A program made the translations under genes and the position numbers. Source: Xanthomonas vesicatoria ATCC 35937 (GTDB taxonomy: Bacteria > Pseudomonadota > Gammaproteobacteria > Xanthomonadales > Xanthomonadaceae). Taken from it: a DNA stretch of 64,000 nucleotides. The notes under the pieces were generated by a model that was not told the origin of the DNA, did no database searches, and was given only the letters and a program-made list of their open reading frames with translations. Positions 17,823-25,087 of this stretch are shown here, piece after piece. Within the stretch, counting starts at the first letter, position 1. Each line of letters begins with the position of its first letter. The stretch is taken from contig NZ_CP018725.1 of the NCBI RefSeq assembly GCF_001908725.1, positions 3,720,001-3,784,000 on the forward strand, in the 5' to 3' direction.

Positions 17823-18689
17823 TCAGCGCGGCCAGTCGAATTCGGCCAGCACCGGATAATGATCGGAGGGCAGGATGCCGCCGGGGCGCTCGTCCAGGGT
17901 GGTGAAGCGGGTGGGCGTCAGGCCGCGGAACAAAATCCAGTCGATCCGCCGGGTCGGGTGGGTGCTGAAATCCTGGAAGGTGTTTTCCGGCCCATTGCGC
18001 TTGGGCGCGTGCGTGCGTGCATCGCCCAGTGCGGCGGTGAGCGTGGGGTAGGTGCTCTTGTCCGGATCGCTGTTGAAATCGCCGGTCAGCACTACCGGAA
18101 TATCCGCAGGCAGTTTCGCGATGCGCGACAGGATCAATCGGGCCGCTTGTTCGCGTGCCGGCTCGTCCTGATCGCGGTGCGGCAGATGCGTGTTGAACAG
18201 GTAGAACCGGCGTTTGTCGCCACGACGTTCAAACAGCGCCCAGGTGACCAAACGCGGCAGGTCCGTTCCCCAACTGCTGCTGCCGGGAGTGCCGGGTGTC
18301 TCGGATAGCCAGAAGTCGCCCGATTCGACTACCGTCAGCACGCGGCTGTCATAGAACACGCCCATGTGCTCACCGCCGCCGTCGGCGTTGCGGCCCTTGC
18401 CGAACCAGCGATAGGTCGGCAGGTGCGTTGCAAGATACTGCGCCTGCTCCTGCACCAGCTCTTGGGTACCGAAGACATCCGGATGCGTCTGACGGATCAA
18501 CGCGACCATGGCATCGCGACGCACCTGCCAGCGTTTGTCGCCGTCGGTGTCGACCGGCACGCGCACATTGAACGACATCACCCGCAGGGGCGCGCTCGGC
18601 GTTGCCGCCAGCGCGGGCAGGACGATGCACAGCACCGCAACGGTGGCGAGAAGGCTGCGCAGCAGCACCTGCGCGGTCAGACGTGGCAT
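17823..18689 (-). CDS. Secreted endonuclease/exonuclease/phosphatase-fold protein
   Basis: A 288-residue protein with a signal peptide (about residues 1-28, ending ALA) followed by a complete EEP (DNase I-like) fold. Visible motifs are MSFNVR at the first strand, FGTQE with the metal-binding glutamate, LTGDFNSDPD with the Asp-x-Asn pair, and a C-terminal SDHYP with the catalytic Asp-His. This family includes nucleases and phosphodiesterases for sugar or lipid phosphates. The 'VRVPVDTDGDKRW' type start is common in secreted members annotated as metal-dependent hydrolases. The substrate cannot be read from sequence. It is divergent from the NAD salvage cluster. Confidence 0.82.
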   Translation of the reverse strand: MPRLTAQVLLRSLLATVAVLCIVLPALAATPSAPLRVMSFNVRVPVDTDGDKRWQVRRDAMVALIRQTHPDVFGTQELVQEQAQYLATHLPTYRWFGKGRNADGGGEHMGVFYDSRVLTVVESGDFWLSETPGTPGSSSWGTDLPRLVTWALFERRGDKRRFYLFNTHLPHRDQDEPAREQAARLILSRIAKLPADIPVVLTGDFNSDPDKSTYPTLTAALGDARTHAPKRNGPENTFQDFSTHPTRRIDWILFRGLTPTRFTTLDERPGGILPSDHYPVLAEFDWPR

Positions 18690-18872
18690 GCAGGCGAACT
18701 CCTTGAGAAAACAAGAGCGCCGAGTCTAGCCGGCAATGATGACCGCTGCGTCACGGCAGCGGTGGTGTATGCAGGCGCCATCGCCTGCTTGACGCCACTG
18801 TGCATCGGCGTAGCATTTGCACCAAGTCAGCGGATAGACCGCTGGCTGACCACGCAACCGTGAGGGATTCTC
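18690..18872. promoter_or_regulatory. Divergent promoter region with tandem hairpins, upstream of the NAD salvage cluster
   Basis: Two perfect inverted repeats stand side by side: ACCGCTGC/GCAGCGGT at 18742-18749 and 18756-18763, and GCAGGCG/CGCCTGC at 18771-18777 and 18782-18788. They are directly followed by a plausible sigma70 promoter, TTGACG (18789-18794), a 16-base spacer and TAGCAT (18811-18816), facing the NMN adenylyltransferase gene. The leader also holds an AGCGG/CCGCT hairpin near 18830-18845. No match to the NrtR-type NAD operator was seen. Confidence 0.5.
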
Positions 18873-19928
18873 ATGGCAACACAGTACGACTATCTCGTTT
18901 TTATCGGACGCTTCGAGCCCTTTCATAACGGCCACGCCGCCGTCGCCCGCCATGCGCTGGGCAAGGCGGGCAAGCTCATTGTGCTGATCGGCTCGGCCGA
19001 CACGCCTCGTACCATTCGCAACCCCTGGACCGTCGCCGAACGCGCAGTGATGATCGAGTCCGCACTGCCGGGCGAGCGCGAGCGTTTGATCCTGCGTCCA
19101 TTGCGCGACCATCTGTACAACGAAAGCCTGTGGATTGCCGAAGTGCAGCGCCAGGTTGCCGAGGCGGTACATGCCGACGGTGGCACGCCCGACGCGCGCA
19201 TCGGCCTGATCGGCATGGACAAGGATGCCAGCAGTTATTACCTGCGTGAGTTTCCGCAGTGGCCGCTGGAAGATGTGCAACATACCGCGACCTTGTCGGC
19301 TACCGAGCTACGTCGCTATCTGTTCGAGGCCGGAGACATCGGTTTCCACGGTGGGTTGCTGATGCTCCGTGGCAACGTCCCGGCGCCCGTGTACGAAATG
19401 CTGGAAGCGTTCCGCCGCAATTCGCCGAGCTATGCGCAATTGGTAGCCGAATACCGCTTTATCGAGCAGTACCGCGCCGCCTGGAAAGACGCGCCGTACG
19501 CACCGACCTTCGTGACCACCGATGCGGTGGTGGTGCATTCCGGGCATGTGCTGCTAGTTCGTCGACGCGCCGAGCCAGGCAAGGGGCTGTGGGCACTGCC
19601 TGGTGGCTTCGTCGCCCAGGAAGAAGGGCTGCTGGACAGCTGCCTGCGCGAGCTGCGCGAGGAAACACGGCTCAAGGTCCCGGTGCCGGTGCTCAAGGGC
19701 TCGTTGCGTGGACGTCAGGTGTTCGATCACCCCGAGCGCAGCCTGCGCGGGCGCACCATCACCCACGCATTCCATTTCGAATTTCCGGCCGGTGAATTGC
19801 CGCCGGTGCGCGGTGGCGACGATGCCGACAAGGCGCGCTGGATTCCGATCGCCGAAGTCATGGCGATGGGCCCGCGCCTGTACGAAGATCACCTGCATAT
19901 TCTCGAATTTTTCCTGGGCCGTGGCTGA
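18873..19928 (+). CDS. nadM: Bifunctional NMN adenylyltransferase / Nudix hydrolase
   Basis: A 351-residue two-domain protein. The N-terminal half is a nucleotidyltransferase of the NadM class, with GRFEPFHNGH carrying the H-x-G-H motif and LSATELRRYLF the family's ISSTxxR-like motif; it would join NMN and ATP to give NAD. The C-terminal half (about 205-345) is a Nudix domain with GGFVAQEEGLLDSCLRELREE, matching G-x5-E-x7-REUxEE. The glycine that normally follows EEx is Arg, although the metal-binding Glu residues remain. Related cyanobacterial fusions hydrolyse ADP-ribose, a known family activity. The gene sits 125 bases before nadV, forming a two-step nicotinamide salvage route. Confidence 0.92.
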   Translation: MATQYDYLVFIGRFEPFHNGHAAVARHALGKAGKLIVLIGSADTPRTIRNPWTVAERAVMIESALPGERERLILRPLRDHLYNESLWIAEVQRQVAEAVHADGGTPDARIGLIGMDKDASSYYLREFPQWPLEDVQHTATLSATELRRYLFEAGDIGFHGGLLMLRGNVPAPVYEMLEAFRRNSPSYAQLVAEYRFIEQYRAAWKDAPYAPTFVTTDAVVVHSGHVLLVRRRAEPGKGLWALPGGFVAQEEGLLDSCLRELREETRLKVPVPVLKGSLRGRQVFDHPERSLRGRTITHAFHFEFPAGELPPVRGGDDADKARWIPIAEVMAMGPRLYEDHLHILEFFLGRG

Positions 19929-20053
19929 GCGCGACGTCATCGCCTGTGTGCCGTTGCCGACCGGCATCGGCCACGTTGATGCGTCCGGCTTGAATCACGA
20001 CCTCCCACTGGCGGACAGACCGCTGGTTTCCCCGACGCGAAGGAGCTTCCGTC

Positions 20054-21457
20054 ATGCATTACCTCGATAACCTGCTGCTCAATACCGATAGCTACAAGGC
20101 CAGCCACTGGCTGCAATATCCGCCCGGTACCGACGCCTCGTTTTTCTATGTCGAATCGCGCGGCGGCGTGTACGACCAGACCGTGTTCTTCGGCCTGCAG
20201 TCGATCCTGAAAGAAGCCATCAATCGGCCGGTGACCCACGCCGACATCGACGATGCCAAGGCCTTGCTGGCTGCGCATGGCGAGCCGTTCAACGAAGCCG
20301 GCTGGCGCGACATCGTCGACCGCCTGGGCGGACAGTTGCCGATCCGTATCCGTGCAGTGCCCGAAGGCGCGGTGGTGCCCACGCACAACGTGTTGATGAC
20401 CATCGAATCCACCGACACCAAGGCGTTCTGGGTGCCGTCGTATCTGGAAACCTTGTTGCTGCGCGTGTGGTACCCGGTGACGGTGGCCACGGTGAGCTGG
20501 CAGGTGAAGCAGATCGTGCGCGATTACCTGGAGCGCACCAGCGACGATCCAGAAGGGCAGTTACCGTTCAAGCTGCACGACTTCGGCGCGCGTGGCGTGT
20601 CCAGCCTGGGCTCGGCGGCGTTGGGCGGCGCGGCGCATCTGGTGAACTTTCTCGGCACCGATACCTTGTCGGCGTTGTTGCTGGTACGGGCGCATTACCA
20701 CACGCCGGTGGCGGGGTTTTCGATTCCCGCCGCCGAGCACAGCACCATCACCAGCTGGGGCCGCGAGCGCGAGGTGGATGCGTATCGCAACATGCTGACG
20801 CAATTCGCGCGGCCCGGTTCCGTTGTGGCGGTGGTCTCGGACAGCTACGACATCTACCGTGCCATTCGCGAGCATTGGGGCACCACCTTGCGCGAGGAGA
20901 TCATCGCCTCCGGCGCCACGGTGGTCATCCGTCCCGATTCCGGCGACCCGGTGGATGTGGTCGAACAGTGCCTGGTGCTGCTGGACGAAGCCTTCGGGCA
21001 TCAGGTCAATGGCAAGGGGTACAAGGTGCTCAACCATGTGCGCGTGATCCAGGGTGATGGCATCAATCCGCAGTCGTTGCGCGCCATTCTGGAGCGCATC
21101 ACCGCGGCCGGTTATGCCGCCGACAACGTCGCCTTTGGCATGGGGGGAGCCTTGCTGCAGAAGGTGGACCGCGATACGCAGAAGTTTGCGTTGAAGTGCT
21201 CGGCGGTGCGTGTGGATGGGCAGTGGATCGACGTCTACAAGGACCCGATCACCGACCAGGGCAAGCAGAGCAAGCGCGGCCGGCTGACCCTGCTGCGCGA
21301 CCGCCGCGATGGCAGCTACCGCAGTGCATTGCTCGACGACGTGGCCGCCAGCACCGATAGCGAAGACGCGTTGGTGACGGTGTGGGAAAACGGCGCGATG
21401 CAGCAGGAGTGGACGTTGGAGCAGGTGCGCGCGCGTGCCGATGCCGCCCGGCGCTGA
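20054..21457 (+). CDS. nadV: Nicotinamide phosphoribosyltransferase (NAMPT/NadV family)
   Basis: A 467-residue phosphoribosyltransferase that makes NMN from nicotinamide and PRPP, allowing NAD synthesis without deamidation. NAMPT-family landmarks are clear: DSYKASHWLQYPPGT near the start, FYVESRGG, KLHDFGARGVSS, IPAAEHSTITSWG, VVSDSYDIYRAI, IRPDSGDP and the FGMGGALLQK(V)DRDTQKFA end. The size and motifs separate it from shorter nicotinate enzymes (PncB). A good ribosome binding site (GAAGGAG) precedes the ATG. Its product is the substrate of the upstream NadM. The next gene (radical SAM) starts about 16 bases later. Confidence 0.95.
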   Translation: MHYLDNLLLNTDSYKASHWLQYPPGTDASFFYVESRGGVYDQTVFFGLQSILKEAINRPVTHADIDDAKALLAAHGEPFNEAGWRDIVDRLGGQLPIRIRAVPEGAVVPTHNVLMTIESTDTKAFWVPSYLETLLLRVWYPVTVATVSWQVKQIVRDYLERTSDDPEGQLPFKLHDFGARGVSSLGSAALGGAAHLVNFLGTDTLSALLLVRAHYHTPVAGFSIPAAEHSTITSWGREREVDAYRNMLTQFARPGSVVAVVSDSYDIYRAIREHWGTTLREEIIASGATVVIRPDSGDPVDVVEQCLVLLDEAFGHQVNGKGYKVLNHVRVIQGDGINPQSLRAILERITAAGYAADNVAFGMGGALLQKVDRDTQKFALKCSAVRVDGQWIDVYKDPITDQGKQSKRGRLTLLRDRRDGSYRSALLDDVAASTDSEDALVTVWENGAMQQEWTLEQVRARADAARR

Positions 21458-21473
21458 CGGCGTGCACGCAGGC

Positions 21474-22580
21474 ATGCCCATGCCCGCTCCCATCGATGCT
21501 GTGTCGCTGCTGCCTGCATCACCGCTGTTGGCGCAATTGCGCGCCACAGCGCCCAACCTGCAGCGGCGCGTGCCGCTGCAGGACGACAGTGGCCGCTGGC
21601 ATGGTTTGCAGATCGGCACGCGCCGCTATCGGGTTGCGCTGCCGATCACTTTGACGCCGTATGCCTCGGTGCGGCCTTGTTCGGCGCGCTGCGGGTTTTG
21701 TTCGGAGAATCTGCGGCAGCATGCGGGAGGTCTGGCGGGGTCGATGCTGCGTCCCGGCCCCGACTATTTCGCGCAATTGCGCAGCGCATTGCAATTGCTG
21801 CATGCGGTGCCCTTGTCCTATTCGTTGTCGGGTCTGGAAATGACCGACGATGCGCAATGGCTGCAGACCTTGCTGCACACCTTGTCGACCATCCCCCATG
21901 GCCCGCATGTCGAGCAGCGCGTGCTGTACAGCAACGGCGCTGGCCTGGCGCGTGCGCACGGTGGGCGCCTGCTCGATGCACTGGTCGATTTCGAAGTGTC
22001 GTGGATCGAATTGTCGCGCCACCATCCGTTGCAGGCGCACAACGACGCGATCATGCGCTTCCGTGCGGGCGAGCCCATCGCCGATTCCACCACGTTCGTG
22101 CACACCGCTCGTCGCATCGCCGCGCGTCTGCCGGTGCGGCTGGTGTGCATCGTGCAACGTGGCGGGGTGTGCAGCGCAGCGGAGATCGCGCGATACATCG
22201 CGTGGGCGCGCAGCTGTGGCGCGGGCCAGGTGATCTTCCGCGAGTTGTCGCGGCTGGATGATGCGTATCGCAACAACGGCACGATGCGTTACATCGCGCA
22301 GCACCGCATCGGCGTGGAGGACTTGCTGGCCGAGTGCATGCAACAGCCGTGGTGGTCGCATTGGCAGCTGGATGGCATGACGGAGGGGTATTACTTCTGG
22401 AATGTGCGGATGCGCAGCGACGATGGCATGCAGGTGGTGTTCGAAAGCGCCGACTACGCGGCGATGCACGCCCGCCATGCCACTGGTGATCTGTACAAGC
22501 TGGTGTTCTTCGCCAACGGCCGGCTGTGCGCGGGTTGGGACCCGGACGCCGATGTGCTGTGGGATGCAGCACATGGATGA
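21474..22580 (+). CDS. Radical SAM protein of unknown function in the NAD salvage cluster
   Basis: A protein of about 368 residues with a radical SAM cluster motif C-x3-C-x2-C at Cys69, Cys73 and Cys76 (CSARCGFC), directly after a beta-strand-like LTPYASVRP. The following layout, with SLSGLEMTDD, VLYSNGAGLA, a VRLVCIVQRGG strand and QVIFREL near the end of the barrel, resembles the MoaA-type core. The C-terminal 100 residues lack a second Cys-rich cluster. The substrate is unknown. Starts at 21435 (GTG, overlapping nadV), 21441, 21474 and 21480 are possible; 21474 is chosen to avoid a long overlap. It overlaps the next gene by 8 bases, indicating translational coupling. Confidence 0.8.
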   Translation: MPMPAPIDAVSLLPASPLLAQLRATAPNLQRRVPLQDDSGRWHGLQIGTRRYRVALPITLTPYASVRPCSARCGFCSENLRQHAGGLAGSMLRPGPDYFAQLRSALQLLHAVPLSYSLSGLEMTDDAQWLQTLLHTLSTIPHGPHVEQRVLYSNGAGLARAHGGRLLDALVDFEVSWIELSRHHPLQAHNDAIMRFRAGEPIADSTTFVHTARRIAARLPVRLVCIVQRGGVCSAAEIARYIAWARSCGAGQVIFRELSRLDDAYRNNGTMRYIAQHRIGVEDLLAECMQQPWWSHWQLDGMTEGYYFWNVRMRSDDGMQVVFESADYAAMHARHATGDLYKLVFFANGRLCAGWDPDADVLWDAAHG

Positions 22581-23637
22581 GTTCGACCAGCGCAGCTGGT
22601 GGACGCCGGTACCCGACGAGGCGGCCTGGGCGTTGCCCGACGACCTGCGTGCGAGCGACCCGCTCAACGGGCGCGACTGTGGTTGGGTAAATCAGATGCG
22701 GCCGTTCGTGCGCCATTTCAGCCAGCCCGGCGAGCAGGTGTTCGACCCGTTCTGCGGATTCGGCAGTACGTTGCTGGCCGCCGCCCTCGAAGGCCGCAAC
22801 GCACATGGCATGGAGATCGATCCGGCGCGTGCGCAGCTGGCGCGTACGCGGCTGCAACGGCACGGCGTGGATGCACCCATCGTGGTCGGCAACCTGGTGC
22901 ACGCCACGCCTGTCGCACCGATCGATCTGTGCCTGACCAACGTGCCGTATTTCGGGTGCCAGTGGCGTGGTGCCGCGGTGGCTGGGCAGCTGTATGCCAG
23001 CACGGACTATGCGGGCTATCTAGCCGGCATGCGCGCCGTGTTTCACGCGCTGCGGCGGCAGTTGCGTCCGGGCGCGTTTGGCGTGGCCATGGTCGAGAAC
23101 GTGCGCGTGGGTGGGCGCGTGATCCCGCAGGCATGGGATCTGGGCCGGATACTGGGCAGCCTGTTCACTCTGCACGACGAGCGGGTGCTGTGTTACCCGC
23201 GTCCTGCCGCTGGATTGAACCATGCAGGCACCGACAGCAATCGTAGTCACGAATACGCGCTGATCTTTCAACATTGCCGCGCCCGGTTGGATGTGCAGCA
23301 GGCAGAGCAGCTGCTGCACGCGGTGCAAGCGCTCGGGGTGCCGGTGGTGGTACACGGCAGTTACGCGCGTTGGCTGCAATCACCTGCGCTGGTGCCGCAA
23401 GGCCCGGCGGATCTGGACCTGATCGTGTGCGCCGAGCAACCGCTGTGGGACCGCCTTACCAACTGGTTGCAGGTGCAGGGTTTCAGCCTGAGCCTTTGGG
23501 GCGAGCCTTGCCGTGCCCCAGTGACGCTGGCAGCGGTGCGTGCGCATCACTACCTGCGCGCCGAGCGCGTGGGTGCCGATGGCAGCCACCTGCAGGTCGA
23601 CCTGCAGCTGCCAACGGATGAACCGCCGATACCCTGA
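22573..23637 (+). CDS. SAM-dependent methyltransferase fused to a nucleotidyltransferase-like domain
   Basis: A 354-residue two-domain protein. Residues about 35-235 form a Rossmann methyltransferase of the DNA/RNA amino-methylase kind: SAM-binding FDPFCGFGST at 57-66, an acidic loop GMEIDPAR, and a catalytic-type TNVPYF at 122-127 in place of the usual (D/N/S)PPY. Residues about 245-350 resemble a nucleotidyltransferase fold: GSYAR at 262-266, DLD at 280-282 and a possible third carboxylate, Asp343, in QVDLQL. I do not know this fusion from any named system. The start at 22573 overlaps the radical SAM gene by 8 bases. Target and activity (DNA, RNA or small molecule) are unknown. Confidence 0.72.
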   Translation: MDEFDQRSWWTPVPDEAAWALPDDLRASDPLNGRDCGWVNQMRPFVRHFSQPGEQVFDPFCGFGSTLLAAALEGRNAHGMEIDPARAQLARTRLQRHGVDAPIVVGNLVHATPVAPIDLCLTNVPYFGCQWRGAAVAGQLYASTDYAGYLAGMRAVFHALRRQLRPGAFGVAMVENVRVGGRVIPQAWDLGRILGSLFTLHDERVLCYPRPAAGLNHAGTDSNRSHEYALIFQHCRARLDVQQAEQLLHAVQALGVPVVVHGSYARWLQSPALVPQGPADLDLIVCAEQPLWDRLTNWLQVQGFSLSLWGEPCRAPVTLAAVRAHHYLRAERVGADGSHLQVDLQLPTDEPPIP

Positions 23638-23710
23638 CCCGGCAACGCGACGCCGCGCGCACATCGGTTGCGGCTATGCTTTGGCCGGTTTTGGATGCCG
23701 GAGTGTTCCC

Positions 23711-24493
23711 ATGTCGTGTACTTCCCTGATCGCGCGTGGCGCGCTGCTTGGCGCGTTTGCAACCTTGGTCGGCTGCGGTGGCAGCAAGGGCGACAGCATG
23801 CTGATGCGCGAGTCGTTCAACTCCGACGATACCTATTCGCGCAGCGTGGCGGCCAGTTCGCCGCAGGCCTGCGAAGCCGCACGACGCGTGCTGTTGAGCC
23901 AGGGCTACGCCGTGACGCGTGCCGACGCTGCGGCAGTGGAAGGCAGCAAGAACTTCCAGCTGAAGGAAGCCGACCAGAGCGAGCAGCTCAATCTGCGCAT
24001 TTCCTGCGCCACGCAGGAGGGCGGCAAGGCGCAGATCTTCGTCAGCGCGCTGCAGGATCGATACGCATTGAAGAAGAGCTTGACCTCGGCCAGCGTCGGT
24101 GTCGGGGTGCTCGGCTCGTTGTCGTTGCCGGTGGGCAGCAGCGGCGACTCGCTGGTGCGCGTGTCCAGCACCACGGTGCAGGACGCGGCCTTCTACAAGC
24201 GCTTCTTCGAACGGTTGAATTCGTATCTGCCCAACGTGACCGAAGCGGTGCCGTCTACCGCAAACGCGATGCCTGCACCGGCCCCAGTTGCCCCACATCC
24301 GCCGGCCGCAGCGGTCGCTTCGCCTGCCGTGGCGCCGGGGGTCACGGCAAACGCGTCTGCACCACTCGCCGCTCCGGCACCCGCCCCGAATACGGTTGCG
24401 CAGCCGCCGGTTGCGCCATTGCCGGCCGAAGCGCAGGACCCACCGCCAGCGCCAGCGAACGTGCCGCAGAACGAGCCAGCCCCCCAACCGTGA
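23711..24493 (+). CDS. DUF2242-type lipoprotein
   Basis: A 260-residue protein with a lipoprotein signal (MSCTSLIARGALLGAFATLVGCG, lipobox Cys near residue 22). The middle region (about 35-190) matches the DUF2242 pattern as I remember it: CEAARRVLLSQGYAVT, a charged NFQLKEADQSEQLNLRISC segment and SSTTVQDAAFYKRFFERL. The last 80 residues are Pro/Ala-rich and disordered. An envelope location is clear; function is unknown. The start at 23711 is set by the signal peptide. It is probably a separate transcript from the cluster before it, though only 73 bases separate them. Confidence 0.72.
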   Translation: MSCTSLIARGALLGAFATLVGCGGSKGDSMLMRESFNSDDTYSRSVAASSPQACEAARRVLLSQGYAVTRADAAAVEGSKNFQLKEADQSEQLNLRISCATQEGGKAQIFVSALQDRYALKKSLTSASVGVGVLGSLSLPVGSSGDSLVRVSSTTVQDAAFYKRFFERLNSYLPNVTEAVPSTANAMPAPAPVAPHPPAAAVASPAVAPGVTANASAPLAAPAPAPNTVAQPPVAPLPAEAQDPPPAPANVPQNEPAPQP

Positions 24494-24617
24494 CGCCCGA
24501 TTCACGCACCGGTCCAAAGCCTGAATAGAGGGTTGTGCGCTTCACGTTGTGTTCTCGCTTGGATGACCAGCATGCACCCATGCCTCGCCGAATGGGCGAG
24601 AACGATGGAGACGTACG

Positions 24618-24995
24618 ATGAAAATGCGCAATTCCCTGATGGGTATGTCCCTGATCGCTCTGATGGCGACGAGCACTTTCGCGCAGGCGCAAAACTACGC
24701 GCAGCACCGTTACACCACGGCAGACGAAGGCCGCCGGTTCAATGACGGCACCCGTGTGCGTTGCAAGAACGTAGAGGTGCAAAAGAATTCCACCGACCCG
24801 AATCGCCTTGGTGGCACGCTTGCCGGCGCCGCGATCGGCGGTCTGCTGGGTAACCAGGTGGGCGGCGGTAACGGCAAGAAGCTCGCCACCGTGGCCGGCG
24901 CGGTCGCTGGTGGTGCAGCAGGCCGCACCATTCAGGGCAATCGCCAACAAACCAACGGCAATCGTCAGGTTGAGCGCGTCTGCGAACGCAGCTGA
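24618..24995 (+). CDS. Glycine zipper 2TM-domain envelope protein
   Basis: A 125-residue protein with a signal peptide (MKMRNSLMGMSLIALMATSTFAQA). A glycine zipper at about residues 73-100 (GGTLAGAAIGGLLGNQVGGGNGKKLATVAGAV...) is typical of the Rickettsia 17-kDa-antigen/SlyB-like group of outer-membrane-associated proteins. No lipobox is seen, so it is probably periplasmic or membrane-inserted. Monocistronic, with a clear terminator. Confidence 0.85.
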   Translation: MKMRNSLMGMSLIALMATSTFAQAQNYAQHRYTTADEGRRFNDGTRVRCKNVEVQKNSTDPNRLGGTLAGAAIGGLLGNQVGGGNGKKLATVAGAVAGGAAGRTIQGNRQQTNGNRQVERVCERS

Positions 24996-25016
24996 GCTTG
25001 AGGGTTTGAGAGTACG

Positions 25017-25040
25017 AGCCCCGGTTATGCCGGGGCTTTC
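25017..25040 (+). terminator. Intrinsic terminator after the glycine zipper gene
   Basis: AGCCCCGG at 25017-25024 pairs perfectly with CCGGGGCT at 25030-25037 across a 5-base loop, followed by TTTCTTG. Confidence 0.85.
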
Positions 25041-25087
25041 TTGTATTTCAGGAGCAGCGCTTTGCTGCCGATCCACCTATCCGATCG

